A DNA stretch of 17,101 nucleotides from Firmicutes bacterium UBA6418 (lineage in GTDB: Bacteria > Bacillota > Clostridia > Peptostreptococcales > Anaerovoracaceae). Numbering within the stretch: position 1 is the first letter of the stretch; the number at the start of each line of letters is the position of its first letter. Both the position numbers and the translations under genes were made by a program. The notes under the pieces are model-generated. The model saw only the letters and a program-made list of their open reading frames with translations. It was not told where the DNA came from and made no database searches. This document shows, one piece after another, positions 1 to 6,856 of this stretch. The stretch spans positions 25,089 through 42,189 of the forward strand of contig DJPG01000108.1 of the NCBI GenBank assembly GCA_002439735.1. Reading direction: 5' to 3'.

Positions 1-1074
1 CACGAACATGGTCATGATGATGAGCACGCGCATCACCATGAGCATCATGGCATGGCACAGATCCGCGCGTTGATCGCGGGACTTGCGGTTTCGGAGGCGG
101 TAAAAGAAAAAGCGCTGGCGGTCTATCAGACGATCGCGGAGGCAGAGTCCCGGGTGCATGGCGCGGAAGTCGAGCAGATCCACTTCCATGAGGTCGGTTC
201 GATGGATGCGGTGGCAGACGTGACTGCGGTTTGCCTTTTGATGGAGCTGCTGGATCCGGAGCAGACAATCGTTTCGCCGATCCATGTCGGCAGTGGCAAC
301 GTCTGGTGCGCGCATGGCAGACTGCCGGTGCCGGCGCCTGCGACTGCGCTGATCCTGACCGGTATGCCGATCTACGGCGGCAGTGTGCAGGGAGAGCTCT
401 GCACGCCGACCGGCGCGGCGCTGCTCAAGACGTTCGCGGACAGGTTCGGCCCGATGCCGCCGATGACGGTTGCCAGAACCGGTTATGGCATGGGTACGAA
501 GGATTTCGCGCAGGCGAACTGCGTGCGCGTGATGCTGGGCGAATCATTCACGATGGATGGAGCGGCCGCGGGACAGTACCACCCGAACCACCCGGCGGAT
601 ACTGCTGCGGTGGCCGCCGGTCAGGCAGCAGGAGCGGCCGCGCAGGAGGGCAGAATCACGGAGATCGCCTGCAATCTGGACGATATGACCGGTGAGGAGA
701 TCGCCTTTGCCGCAGAGCGGATCCTGGCGGCAGGCGCGCTGGATGTGTTCACAGAACCAATCTACATGAAAAAAGGACGCCCGGCGGTCAAGCTGACGGT
801 GCTCGCGAGGACCGGAGAGGAAGAAAAACTGGCCGGAGAGATTTTTCGCCATACGAGTACGATCGGCGTGCGCATGCACACGGATAAACGGTATGAGCTG
901 GCGCGGCGCAGCGAGCAGCGGGAAACACCGCTCGGCACGATCGAGGTCAAGATCTCGGAGGGCTTTGGCGTGCGCAAGGAAAAAATCGAGTTTGAATCCT
1001 TGAGACAGCTTGCGGCGGCAAGCGGCAAAACTCTGGCGGAGGTGCGGGCAATCCTCGCACAGACCCAGCCATAA
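1..1074 (+). CDS. larC: LarC, nickel-pincer cofactor biosynthesis nickel insertase, 3' part
   Basis: LarC inserts nickel into the pyridinium dithiocarboxylate mononucleotide made by LarB and LarE, giving the nickel-pincer cofactor of lactate racemase LarA; it acts in the cytosol. The reading frame is open from the left edge, so the gene starts outside the window. The first 17 codons are a His/Asp/Glu-rich stretch (10 His), a nickel-binding feature known in LarC proteins, so the ATG at 52 is internal rather than the start. Conserved LarC blocks follow: QIHFHEVGSMDA (about residues 54-65), VPAPATA, ELCTPTGAALL, TGYGMGTKD, and in the C-terminal domain CNLDDMTGEE, YMKKGRPAVKL and RHTSTIGVR. In Lactobacillus plantarum larC is read through a programmed frameshift joining LarC1 and LarC2; here both halves are one uninterrupted frame. 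A nickel-type ABC importer starts 148 bases downstream on the same strand. Confidence 0.93.
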   Translation, partial: HEHGHDDEHAHHHEHHGMAQIRALIAGLAVSEAVKEKALAVYQTIAEAESRVHGAEVEQIHFHEVGSMDAVADVTAVCLLMELLDPEQTIVSPIHVGSGNVWCAHGRLPVPAPATALILTGMPIYGGSVQGELCTPTGAALLKTFADRFGPMPPMTVARTGYGMGTKDFAQANCVRVMLGESFTMDGAAAGQYHPNHPADTAAVAAGQAAGAAAQEGRITEIACNLDDMTGEEIAFAAERILAAGALDVFTEPIYMKKGRPAVKLTVLARTGEEEKLAGEIFRHTSTIGVRMHTDKRYELARRSEQRETPLGTIEVKISEGFGVRKEKIEFESLRQLAAASGKTLAEVRAILAQTQP

Positions 1075-1222
1075 GGGCAGCGCAGGCGGCCAAACAATCG
1101 TTGCAGACGAGACGAAGCGGCGCGTGTGAGGCGCATATAGCTTGTGCCCAAAAGGACGATTCGTGCATGGAGAGAAGACGAAACCGGAGAGAAATCGTAA
1201 AACGGAGAAAGGAAACGGCAGC
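1075..1222 (+). other. larC-nikB intergenic spacer
   Basis: This 148-base GC-rich gap lies between larC and the first permease gene. I see no convincing -35/-10 pair, no T-tailed hairpin and no palindrome resembling a known NikR operator, so read-through from larC is the simplest reading. A short GCGC-loop-GCGC inverted repeat lies near 1119-1133. The ribosome binding site (GGAG/AAAGGA at 1204-1213) for the next gene is at its right end. Confidence 0.5.
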
Positions 1223-2227
1223 ATGCGGCGGCAAACGAGCATCCAAACTGCATATGTATGGCGAAAAGCACTGGAAATGCTGCTGATGCTGCTCGTTCTT
1301 TCGGTGGTGGTCTTTGTGCTGGCAAGGCTGGCGCCCGGAGATCCGCTGCGAGCCTATTACGGCGACGGACTGGAACGGCTGAGCCAGGCGCAGCAGGAGG
1401 CGGCGCGCGAAAGGCTCGGTCTCAACGATTCGCTGACGGTGCAGTATCTGCGCTGGGCGGAGGGCGTGCTGCGCGGCGACTGGGGGATTTCGTTTCAGTA
1501 CAAGCAGCCGGTGACGGCGGTCATCGGGCAGATGTGGCAGAACACGCTGCTGCTCGGCGGGCTTTCGTTTGGGCTGACCTTTTGGCTGGCGGCCGCGCTC
1601 GGCAAATTCTGCGCCCTGCATGAGGGTAGCCTCGCGGATCGCGGGATCTGCAAGGTGGGGACGGTGTCCGGCTGTATCCCGGCGTTTTTTTTGGCGCTGA
1701 TGCTGATCCTGATCTTTGCGGTAAACCTCAAGCTGCAGCCGGTCGGCGGCGCGTACGATCACGGGGAGAGCGGCAATGTGCTGAACCGCGCGCTGCATCT
1801 GATCTTGCCGACGGCGGTGACGGTGCTGGAGCATCTGTGGTATTACGCGTATCTGATCCGCAACAAGCTGGCGGAGGAGACACGCAAGGACTATGTGCTC
1901 CTGTGCAAGTCGAAGGGCATGTCGGCGCGGGAGATTCTCAACCGGCATTGCATGAAAAATATCTTGCCGACGCTGGCGGTGATGATGGCGTCGGCTCTGC
2001 CGCATATTCTGTGCGGCACGTATGTGGTGGAGACGGTTTTCGCCTATCCGGGGCTTGGCAAGCTCAGCTTTGAGAGCGCGATGTATCAGGACTACAACCT
2101 GCTGACAGCGCTCTGCCTGCTGACCGGAGCGGTGGTTTTTTCCTTCCAGTTTCTGGCGCAGGTACTCGGCGAGTGGATCGACCCACGCATGAAAGCAGAG
2201 GCGAAAGGGGGTCTTGCGGATGCGTAG
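1223..2227 (+). CDS. nikB: Nickel/peptide-type ABC transporter permease (NikB/DppB family)
   Basis: This is an inner-membrane permease of a nickel/oligopeptide ABC importer, forming the translocation path with the next gene's product. At 334 residues it has the usual family length. A first membrane helix lies at residues 16-34, followed by the family's extracellular loop with LARLAPGDP and the LRGDWGISF motif (83-91), and about five further helices. The cytoplasmic EAA loop is DYVLLCKSKGMSAREILNRH (223-242), which docks on the ATPase. ETVFAYPGLGKL (270-281) is also typical. The start at 1223 is chosen because AAAGGA lies 9 bases upstream and the protein then begins just before the first helix; an in-frame ATG-like extension back to 1142 lacks a site and encodes only a polar tail. 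It overlaps the next gene by 8 bases. Substrate (nickel or a nickel chelate rather than peptide) is inferred from larC next door. Confidence 0.88.
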   Translation: MRRQTSIQTAYVWRKALEMLLMLLVLSVVVFVLARLAPGDPLRAYYGDGLERLSQAQQEAARERLGLNDSLTVQYLRWAEGVLRGDWGISFQYKQPVTAVIGQMWQNTLLLGGLSFGLTFWLAAALGKFCALHEGSLADRGICKVGTVSGCIPAFFLALMLILIFAVNLKLQPVGGAYDHGESGNVLNRALHLILPTAVTVLEHLWYYAYLIRNKLAEETRKDYVLLCKSKGMSAREILNRHCMKNILPTLAVMMASALPHILCGTYVVETVFAYPGLGKLSFESAMYQDYNLLTALCLLTGAVVFSFQFLAQVLGEWIDPRMKAEAKGGLADA

Positions 2228-3047
2228 GCTGCATAGAAAAGGCTTCCCGCGCGCGGCTCTTGTGATCCTGCTTCTGATCGTGACAGGCTGCAGCTTTGCG
2301 GCGTGGTTCACGCCGTATGATGTTTCGGTCATGGACGGGCAGGCGATCAGTCTGGCTCCTTGCCGGGCGCATCCTTTCGGAACGGACAGTCTGGGACGCG
2401 ATCTTCTGGCGATGATTTTGTACGGCGGGAGGCTTTCGCTGTATATCGGCGCGCTGAGCGCGTTGCTGTCGAGCCTGCTGGCGGTCGTCTACGGCGCGGG
2501 CAGCGGACTGGCGCCGCAGTGGGCGGATACCGCGCTCATGCGCTTTTGCGAGCTTCTGATGAGCCTGCCGTCGCTGATCCTCGTCCTGTTTTTGCAGGCG
2601 ATCTGGGGGCAGCCGTCGCCGTCCTCGATCGCGACCGTGATCGCGCTGACGGCGTGGATGCCGCTGGCTAAGCTGGTGCGTAGCGAGGTGCGGCAGATCC
2701 GGGAGAGTGATTACATCCTCGCGGCGAAGATCATGGGCGCTGACTTTGCCTATCTTCTGCGAACACATTTGCTGCCGAATCTGATCTCTCCGGCGATGTT
2801 CATGGTGGTCAGCAGCTTCGGACAGGCCATCATCGCGGAGACGACGCTGAGCTTTTTGGGGCTGGGGCTGCCGGTCTCACAGGTGTCCTGGGGGAGCCTG
2901 CTGTCGCTATCCAAGAACGCGCTGCTGTCCAACCAGTGGTGGATGATCCTGCTGCCGGGACTTGTGTTGATCACAACGCTAGTCTGCATCACCGAACTGG
3001 GCGAGTACGTGCGCTTTCGCAACAACCGCCTGCAGAGTAACCTGTGA
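2220..3047 (+). CDS. nikC: Nickel/peptide-type ABC transporter permease (NikC/DppC family)
   Basis: This is the second permease of the importer, pairing with the preceding gene product in the membrane; 275 residues. It has an N-terminal helix (11-29), the DppC/NikC hallmark HPFGTDSLGRDLL (51-63) before the transmembrane core, the EAA loop SDYILAAKIMGADFAYLLRT (163-182), and the SFLGLGLP motif (211-218). The ATG at 2220 is preferred over the in-frame TTG at 2214, because the AAAGGGGG site at 2204-2211 is then well spaced, whereas the TTG would sit almost on top of it. The start lies inside the end of the previous gene, so the two permeases are translationally coupled, as expected for equal stoichiometry. 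Confidence 0.88.
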   Translation: MRRLHRKGFPRAALVILLLIVTGCSFAAWFTPYDVSVMDGQAISLAPCRAHPFGTDSLGRDLLAMILYGGRLSLYIGALSALLSSLLAVVYGAGSGLAPQWADTALMRFCELLMSLPSLILVLFLQAIWGQPSPSSIATVIALTAWMPLAKLVRSEVRQIRESDYILAAKIMGADFAYLLRTHLLPNLISPAMFMVVSSFGQAIIAETTLSFLGLGLPVSQVSWGSLLSLSKNALLSNQWWMILLPGLVLITTLVCITELGEYVRFRNNRLQSNL

Positions 3048-3058
3048 TGTCCGGGCTG

Positions 3059-3070
3059 ATGCCTTGGCAT
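3059..3070. repeat. Short palindrome upstream of nikA
   Basis: ATGCCTTGGCAT has 5-base arms (ATGCC/GGCAT) around a 2-base centre. It lies in the only gap (67 bases) between the second permease and the binding-protein gene. It could be an operator or a small RNA hairpin, but at this length chance cannot be excluded. Confidence 0.3.
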
Positions 3071-3114
3071 TGCGACTGCTTTTGAATTGACAAAAAATGA
3101 ATTGGAGAACTACC

Positions 3115-4686
3115 ATGCGAACCATACAAAAACATACAAGAACGAAGATATTTTCCCGGGTGCTGCTGATCCTGCTGCTGGTGTGCCTCTTGACCGGATG
3201 CGGCGCAAGCGATCAGGGAGACAGTGAGGGCGGACAGAGCGTACTGCGTTACGGCAGCGGCGACTATACGGCGATCAACCCGGCGCTGTATGAGCACGGC
3301 GAGATCCATGCGCTGCTGTTCGCGGGGCTGACGGCGCACAACGAAAAGAACGAGGTCGTGCCGGGGCTGGCGGAGAGCTGGAGCTTTGACGAAAAAACCT
3401 GCACGTATACCTTTTCCCTTAGAGAAAATCTCACCTTCCACGATGGTGAGCCGCTGACTTCCGCGGACGTGAAGTTTACGCTGGAGGCGATCCTCGATGA
3501 GAAGAATGGGTCGGAGATCATTTCCAATTACACGGACATTGCGGAGATCATCTGCCCGGATGAGCGGACGGTAGAGATCCGCCTGACGCAGCCGAATGTG
3601 GCGTTTCCGGACTATATGACGATCGGGATTTTGCCGCAGCATTTGCTTGCGGGTGAGGATCTTACGACCAGTGATTTCAATCAGCATCCGGTCGGCGCGG
3701 GGCCGTATCGGCTGACGGAATGGGATATGGGGCAGAGCATCACCATGGAACGCTTTGACGACTATTACGGCGGGCAGCCGCAGATCGAGAAGGTGATCTT
3801 TGTGATCGTGCCGGACAGCGACGCGCGGGCGATGCAGCTGGCAGCCGGAGAGATCGACATGGCGCAGATCACGCCGAAGGCTGCCGCGCAGTTTGCGGAT
3901 GATGAGAATATCCGGGTCTATCAGATGGAAACGGCGGACTATCGCGCGATCGCTTATAATTTTGCTAACCCATATTTTGAACGACACCCGGAGCTGCCCA
4001 ATATCCTGAGCTACGCGATTGACCGCGAGGCGATTGTAAACGGTGTGCTGCTCGGACAAGGCGAGGTAGCGTATTCCCCGCTGCAAAAGAGCGCGTACTG
4101 CGCAACGGACATGGAGACCTTTGCTTATGACCCGGAGAAAGCAGAACGCTTGCTGGCCGAAGCGGGCTGGTCCAAGGGAGCTGACGGCTATTACCAGAAG
4201 GACGGGGAACGTCTGGCGTTTACGATCGCGGCGATGGCAGACGACCAGGTGCGTGTGGATATGGCGGCGATGTGTGCCAGCCAGCTGCAGCAGATCGGCG
4301 CGGATGTCCGTGCGGAAACCCGGCAGAGTTTAGACTGGGCCGGTCAGGAGGCCTGCATCATCGGCTGGGGCAGCCCATTTGACCCGGACGATCATACGTA
4401 TAAAATTTTCACAACCGATGCGGGTGACAATTACACCGCCTATTCCGACGCGGAGGTCGACCGGCTCCTTGCAGAGGCCAGACATACCGAGGATACCGCG
4501 GCGCGGACGGAGCTTTATCACGCGTTTCAACAGCGGCTGACGGAACATTTGCCGTATACCTTCCTCGCTTACGTCGACGCGGACTACGCAATGAAAACGA
4601 ATATCCACGGCATTACCGAAGATACGGTGCTCGGACATCACGGCGTAGGCGTCTTTTGGAATATCGCGCAGTGGACGATCACGTAA
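3115..4686 (+). CDS. nikA: Extracellular substrate-binding lipoprotein, SBP family 5 (NikA-like)
   Basis: This membrane-anchored binding protein captures the substrate outside the cell and delivers it to the permeases. The 523-residue product has a basic N-terminus, a hydrophobic segment (12-28) and the lipobox LLTGC with Cys29 as lipidation site. Family 5 landmarks follow: PGLAESW, YTFSLRENLTFHDGEPLTSADVKF, HPVGAGPYRL, and GQGEVAYSPLQ in the second lobe. The ATG at 3115 is preferred because GGAG at 3104-3107 is 7 bases upstream and the signal peptide begins directly; the in-frame ATG at 3097 would precede that site. The family contains nickel, peptide and metallophore binders. The NikA assignment rests on synteny with larC and is not proven by ligand residues. 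Confidence 0.85.
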   Translation: MRTIQKHTRTKIFSRVLLILLLVCLLTGCGASDQGDSEGGQSVLRYGSGDYTAINPALYEHGEIHALLFAGLTAHNEKNEVVPGLAESWSFDEKTCTYTFSLRENLTFHDGEPLTSADVKFTLEAILDEKNGSEIISNYTDIAEIICPDERTVEIRLTQPNVAFPDYMTIGILPQHLLAGEDLTTSDFNQHPVGAGPYRLTEWDMGQSITMERFDDYYGGQPQIEKVIFVIVPDSDARAMQLAAGEIDMAQITPKAAAQFADDENIRVYQMETADYRAIAYNFANPYFERHPELPNILSYAIDREAIVNGVLLGQGEVAYSPLQKSAYCATDMETFAYDPEKAERLLAEAGWSKGADGYYQKDGERLAFTIAAMADDQVRVDMAAMCASQLQQIGADVRAETRQSLDWAGQEACIIGWGSPFDPDDHTYKIFTTDAGDNYTAYSDAEVDRLLAEARHTEDTAARTELYHAFQQRLTEHLPYTFLAYVDADYAMKTNIHGITEDTVLGHHGVGVFWNIAQWTIT

Positions 4687-4705
4687 GGCGCGTTACCGGC
4701 GCGGC

Positions 4706-4740
4706 ACCGGACGCGAAGCGCGAAGAACGAAGCGTCTGGT
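4706..4740 (+). repeat. Intercistronic hairpin between nikA and the ATPase gene
   Basis: ACCGGACGC (4706-4714) can pair with GCGTCTGGT (4732-4740), giving a 9-base-pair stem with one G-U pair and a 17-base loop. No T-run follows, so it is not an intrinsic terminator. It lies in the 125-base gap after the binding-protein gene, where such hairpins often protect the upstream message and raise binding-protein output over the ATPase. Confidence 0.5.
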
Positions 4741-4811
4741 GCGGGTCGCATCTGGTGCAGACTGCGCAACGAGCAGACAAAGGAAATCTTCATACAAAAG
4801 GAACCGCAAGG

Positions 4812-6437
4812 ATGAAACAGGCGACAAACGGACAAACGAATATTTTGGAGGTACAGGAACTGCAGCTGGCGTTTTTGGGCGCGAACGGGCGCGTGGAGGC
4901 ACTGCATGGGGTGAGTCTGTCCGTCGCGGCGGGCGAGATCGTCGCGCTGGTCGGGGAGTCCGGATCGGGAAAGACCGCGCTGTGCCGGGCGGTGCTCGGA
5001 CTGCACGCCAATCACGCGGTGATCGAAAAGGGGCGGATATTGCTTGCCGGACGCGATGTCTCTGCATTGACAGAAGCCGAGTGGTGCGCGCTGCGGGGGC
5101 GCGTCGCGTCCATGGTCTTTCAGGATCCGATGTCGGCGTTTGATCCGGTCTATCCGATCGGGGCGCAGATCGCGGAGGTGCTGCTTCTGCATCCGGAGTG
5201 CCTTGCGGCGGCGGGGCCGGGTAGCGGGGCAAGCGGCGCAGGCGGCGGGCATTCTTTGCAGACAGGATCGCTGCTCCTGCGGCGACGAACACGGCGGCAG
5301 GAGCAGCGGCGCAGAGCAGAGGCTGAGGCGGTCGCTCTGCTTGGCAGGTTGGGGTTTGACGAGCCGCAAAGGCGCGCAAAGCAGTATCCGCATGAATGCA
5401 GCGGCGGGATGCTGCAGCGGGCCGCGATCGCGCTGGCGATGATCGCCGAACCGCAGCTTTTGATCGCGGATGAACCGACGACGGCGCTGGACATCGAAAC
5501 GCAGCAGGAGATCATGCGCCTGCTGCGTGAGACTTGTGCGCAGCAGAGCTGCAGCATGCTCTTTGTCACCCATGATCTGGGGCTTGCGGAGCAGATCGCG
5601 GATCGCATCGTGGTGATGAAGGATGGGCTGATCGTGGAGGAGGGGCAGACGGCGCGCATTTTTGCCTGTCCGCAGCATGCCTACACGAAGAAACTGCTCG
5701 GCTACGCAGCCTACGGCAAGGGAACTTCGCACCACCACGGTCGGGTCGGGGCTTCGGAGCAGGGGAGCGTGTCGACAGACACGCTGCTTTCCGTCCGCGG
5801 ACTCTCCAAGAGCTTTCCGATCGATCGGCATACGCGCAAATCGGTACTTGCCGATGTGAATCTGCAGATCCATCGCGGCGAAATCGTCGGTTTGATCGGG
5901 CCGTCCGGCATCGGCAAGTCCACGCTGGCGCGCTGTATCATGGGGATCTGCGCGCCGGACAGCGGGGAGGTGATCGTGCGGGAGGGCGTGCGCATGCAGA
6001 TGATTTTTCAGGACTCTGCGGCGGCTTTCAACCCGCACAGAACAATCGCGCAGAGCATCGCGGAACCGCTGGTACTCACGGCGAGGCGGCAGCGGCGGAT
6101 CGGTGCGGGAGCCGCCGGCAAGCTTAGCAAGGCTGCCCTGCGCAAGCGGGTGCTTGCTGTGATGCAGCAGGTGGAGCTTGATCCGGCGCTTGCGGATCGC
6201 CATCCGTATGACCTTTCCGGCGGACAGAGGCAGCGGGCCGCGATCGCGCGAGCCTTGATAACCAAGCCGGATCTGATCCTCTGCGATGAACCGATCTCAT
6301 CGCTGGACGTCAGTCTGCAGGCCGACATGATCCACCTGCTCAAAAAGCTGCAGGAAGAACACGGTCTCAGCCTGCTTTTGATTTCGCACGACCTGCCGAT
6401 GGTAGAGCATATCAGCGACCGGATCGTGAAGCTGTGA
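4812..6437 (+). CDS. Fused two-domain ABC transporter ATPase (NikD+NikE-like)
   Basis: This ATPase energises the importer, with both nucleotide-binding domains in one 541-residue chain instead of separate NikD and NikE. Domain 1 has Walker A GESGSGKTA (48-56), Q-loop FQDP (103-106), signature CSGGM (196-200), Walker B LLIADEPTTALD (216-227) and H-loop His254. Domain 2 has Walker A GPSGIGKST (363-371), Q-loop FQDS (399-402), signature LSGGQ (468-472), Walker B LILCDEPISSLD (488-499) and His526. Both sites look competent. Oddities: a Gly/Ala then Arg-rich insertion at about 131-172 between Q-loop and signature of domain 1, a smaller basic insertion at 424-445 in domain 2, and an abrupt end 15 residues after the second H-loop histidine, without the usual C-terminal tail. 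The ATG at 4812 is chosen because AAAGGA is 9 bases upstream; the frame upstream of it is a non-homologous extension. Confidence 0.88.
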   Translation: MKQATNGQTNILEVQELQLAFLGANGRVEALHGVSLSVAAGEIVALVGESGSGKTALCRAVLGLHANHAVIEKGRILLAGRDVSALTEAEWCALRGRVASMVFQDPMSAFDPVYPIGAQIAEVLLLHPECLAAAGPGSGASGAGGGHSLQTGSLLLRRRTRRQEQRRRAEAEAVALLGRLGFDEPQRRAKQYPHECSGGMLQRAAIALAMIAEPQLLIADEPTTALDIETQQEIMRLLRETCAQQSCSMLFVTHDLGLAEQIADRIVVMKDGLIVEEGQTARIFACPQHAYTKKLLGYAAYGKGTSHHHGRVGASEQGSVSTDTLLSVRGLSKSFPIDRHTRKSVLADVNLQIHRGEIVGLIGPSGIGKSTLARCIMGICAPDSGEVIVREGVRMQMIFQDSAAAFNPHRTIAQSIAEPLVLTARRQRRIGAGAAGKLSKAALRKRVLAVMQQVELDPALADRHPYDLSGGQRQRAAIARALITKPDLILCDEPISSLDVSLQADMIHLLKKLQEEHGLSLLLISHDLPMVEHISDRIVKL

Positions 6438-6446
6438 TGATGAGGC

Positions 6447-6483
6447 GCTGCAAAAAGAGGCTCTTCTGCAGCTTCTTTTTTTT
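6447..6483 (+). terminator. Intrinsic terminator of the larC-nik operon
   Basis: GCTGCA...GAG (6447-6459) pairs with CTCTTCTGCAGC (6461-6472), forming a stem of about 12 base pairs with a minimal loop, followed by TTCTTTTTTTT. It starts 9 bases after the ATPase stop codon and is the last GC-rich operon feature before the composition shifts. Confidence 0.88.
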
Positions 6484-6496
6484 GATCAACTTTATC

Positions 6497-6525
6497 TTGC
6501 ATCGGTAGCCTTTCGTGATTATAAT
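6497..6525 (+). promoter_or_regulatory. Sigma-A promoter of the small hydrophobic ORF
   Basis: TTGCAT (6497-6502), a 17-base spacer and a perfect TATAAT (6520-6525) predict a start near 6532. It lies just after the nik terminator and faces the 32-residue ORF, leaving a leader of about 108 bases. Confidence 0.8.
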
Positions 6526-6569
6526 GGAAACATGGGTGCTGCCATAACGGTAGGCGGTTAGTCCTTCAA

Positions 6570-6590
6570 CAGAGGGACTGTGACCCTCTG
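6570..6590 (+). promoter_or_regulatory. Leader hairpin of the small-peptide mRNA
   Basis: CAGAGGG (6570-6576) and CCCTCTG (6584-6590) form a perfect 7-base-pair stem with a 7-base loop in the leader. The 3' arm contains CCCTC, which could alternatively pair with GAGGG (6627-6631) inside the ribosome binding site, allowing a structural switch in translation. The switch is inference only. Confidence 0.55.
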
Positions 6591-6639
6591 ATTACATAGA
6601 AACCTGTAAAGGAATCCACCGGAAAGGAGGGCTAAGCCA

Positions 6640-6738
6640 ATGAGTATTGTTGACTTTATTGCAGTAGTGAGCTTCGGCTTAACCTGCTTTATTTTCGGAT
6701 ATACATTAGGCAAGGATAATAACAAGCCACAAAAATAA
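6640..6738 (+). CDS. 32-residue hydrophobic peptide, candidate type I toxin (holin-like/TxpA-Fst class)
   Basis: ATG at 6640 follows a very strong AAAGGAGG site (6623-6630). The product is one hydrophobic helix (VDFIAVVSFGLTCFIFGYTL, about residues 4-23) after a two- or three-residue start, ending in a charged tail GKDNNKPQK. That architecture is typical of small Gram-positive membrane toxins and holin-like peptides. The gene has its own consensus promoter, a long structured leader and a facing antisense promoter that overlaps its 3' end, the arrangement of txpA/ratA-type type I toxin-antitoxin loci. The family identity is judged by architecture; a non-toxic small membrane protein is possible. 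Confidence 0.6.
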   Translation: MSIVDFIAVVSFGLTCFIFGYTLGKDNNKPQK

Positions 6739-6770
6739 CCGCCCTGTCTGCAAACTAAGCGGTTATCTTT
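6731..6770. terminator. Shared hairpin terminator of the convergent transcripts
   Basis: ATAACCGC (6735-6742) pairs perfectly with GCGGTTAT (6759-6766) across a 16-base loop. Read on the - strand the stem is followed by TTTTT (6735-6731), a good intrinsic terminator. On the + strand the tail is the weaker CTTT. The hairpin overlaps the stop codon of the small ORF, so both RNAs contain it and are complementary there. It is also the first terminator reached by the leftward ICE operon. Confidence 0.7.
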
Positions 6771-6820
6771 GATAATCTAAACAGTAAAACGGACTAACCG
6801 TCTATCGGTAGCACCTTTCT
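6731..6820 (-). ncRNA. Predicted antisense RNA (type I antitoxin candidate)
   Basis: The - strand promoter at 6828-6856 should start a transcript near 6820 that ends at the T-run at 6731, giving about 90 bases with no obvious coding frame. It would overlap the 3' end of the small-peptide mRNA through the shared hairpin, roughly 40 bases of perfect complementarity, as RatA does with txpA mRNA. Its 5' end repeats the 5' end of the peptide mRNA and could fold into a stem made of CTA/TAG and CCG/CGG blocks. Existence is predicted from promoter plus terminator only. Confidence 0.5.
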
Positions 6821-6827
6821 TATAATC

Positions 6828-6856
6828 ATATTAACATGCATACTAACAAATGTCAA
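6828..6856 (-). promoter_or_regulatory. Strong - strand promoter facing the small-peptide gene
   Basis: On the - strand TTGACA (6856-6851), a 17-base spacer and TAATAT (6833-6828) form a near-consensus promoter. A second -10-like TATAAG lies just downstream and corresponds to the TATAAT of the + promoter in the inverted repeat. No frame of gene size follows, which supports an RNA product. Confidence 0.65.

Larger units (their letters stand above)
6516..6828. repeat. Inverted repeat arms enclosing the small-peptide module
   Basis: The left arm (6516-6564) and the reverse complement of the right arm (6791-6828) align over their whole length: TGATTATAA, then GGTGCTRCC, then a block ending CGGTTAGTCC. 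Between the GGTGCT and AGTCC ends, 22 of the 25 bases in the shorter copy match, with one 5-base gap. Each arm carries a -10-like element and the predicted 5' end of a transcript, so the two facing transcripts begin with nearly the same sequence. No flanking target duplication was seen. Confidence 0.8.

Noticed and set aside
1..51. His-codon-rich left edge read as a repeat or as non-coding sequence before a start at 52
   Set aside because: The frame is continuous with larC and His-rich stretches are a known LarC feature, so it is internal coding sequence.
947..2332. Long open frame on the - strand opposite larC and nikB
   Set aside because: It lies fully opposite well-supported permease and LarC coding sequence in GC-rich DNA, where antisense frames stay open by codon bias. 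The translation is Arg/Gln/His-rich with no domain.
3091..3114. TTGACA upstream of nikA as a promoter
   Set aside because: No -10 element lies at a suitable distance before the start codon; the hexamer falls directly ahead of the ribosome binding site.
2989..4086. Long open frame on the - strand opposite nikA
   Set aside because: Antisense shadow of the binding-protein gene; no ribosome binding site and an Arg/His/Leu-biased, domain-free translation.
4638..6203. 521-codon open frame on the - strand opposite the fused ATPase gene
   Set aside because: The + strand protein has all ABC motifs; the antisense frame is low-complexity Arg/Pro/His-rich and is a composition artefact.
6516..6828. Miniature transposon (MITE) as the primary call for the inverted repeat
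   Set aside because: No flanking target duplication was found, and the repeat arms coincide with promoters and leaders of facing transcripts, which fits a regulatory origin better. Kept as an alternative in the findings.
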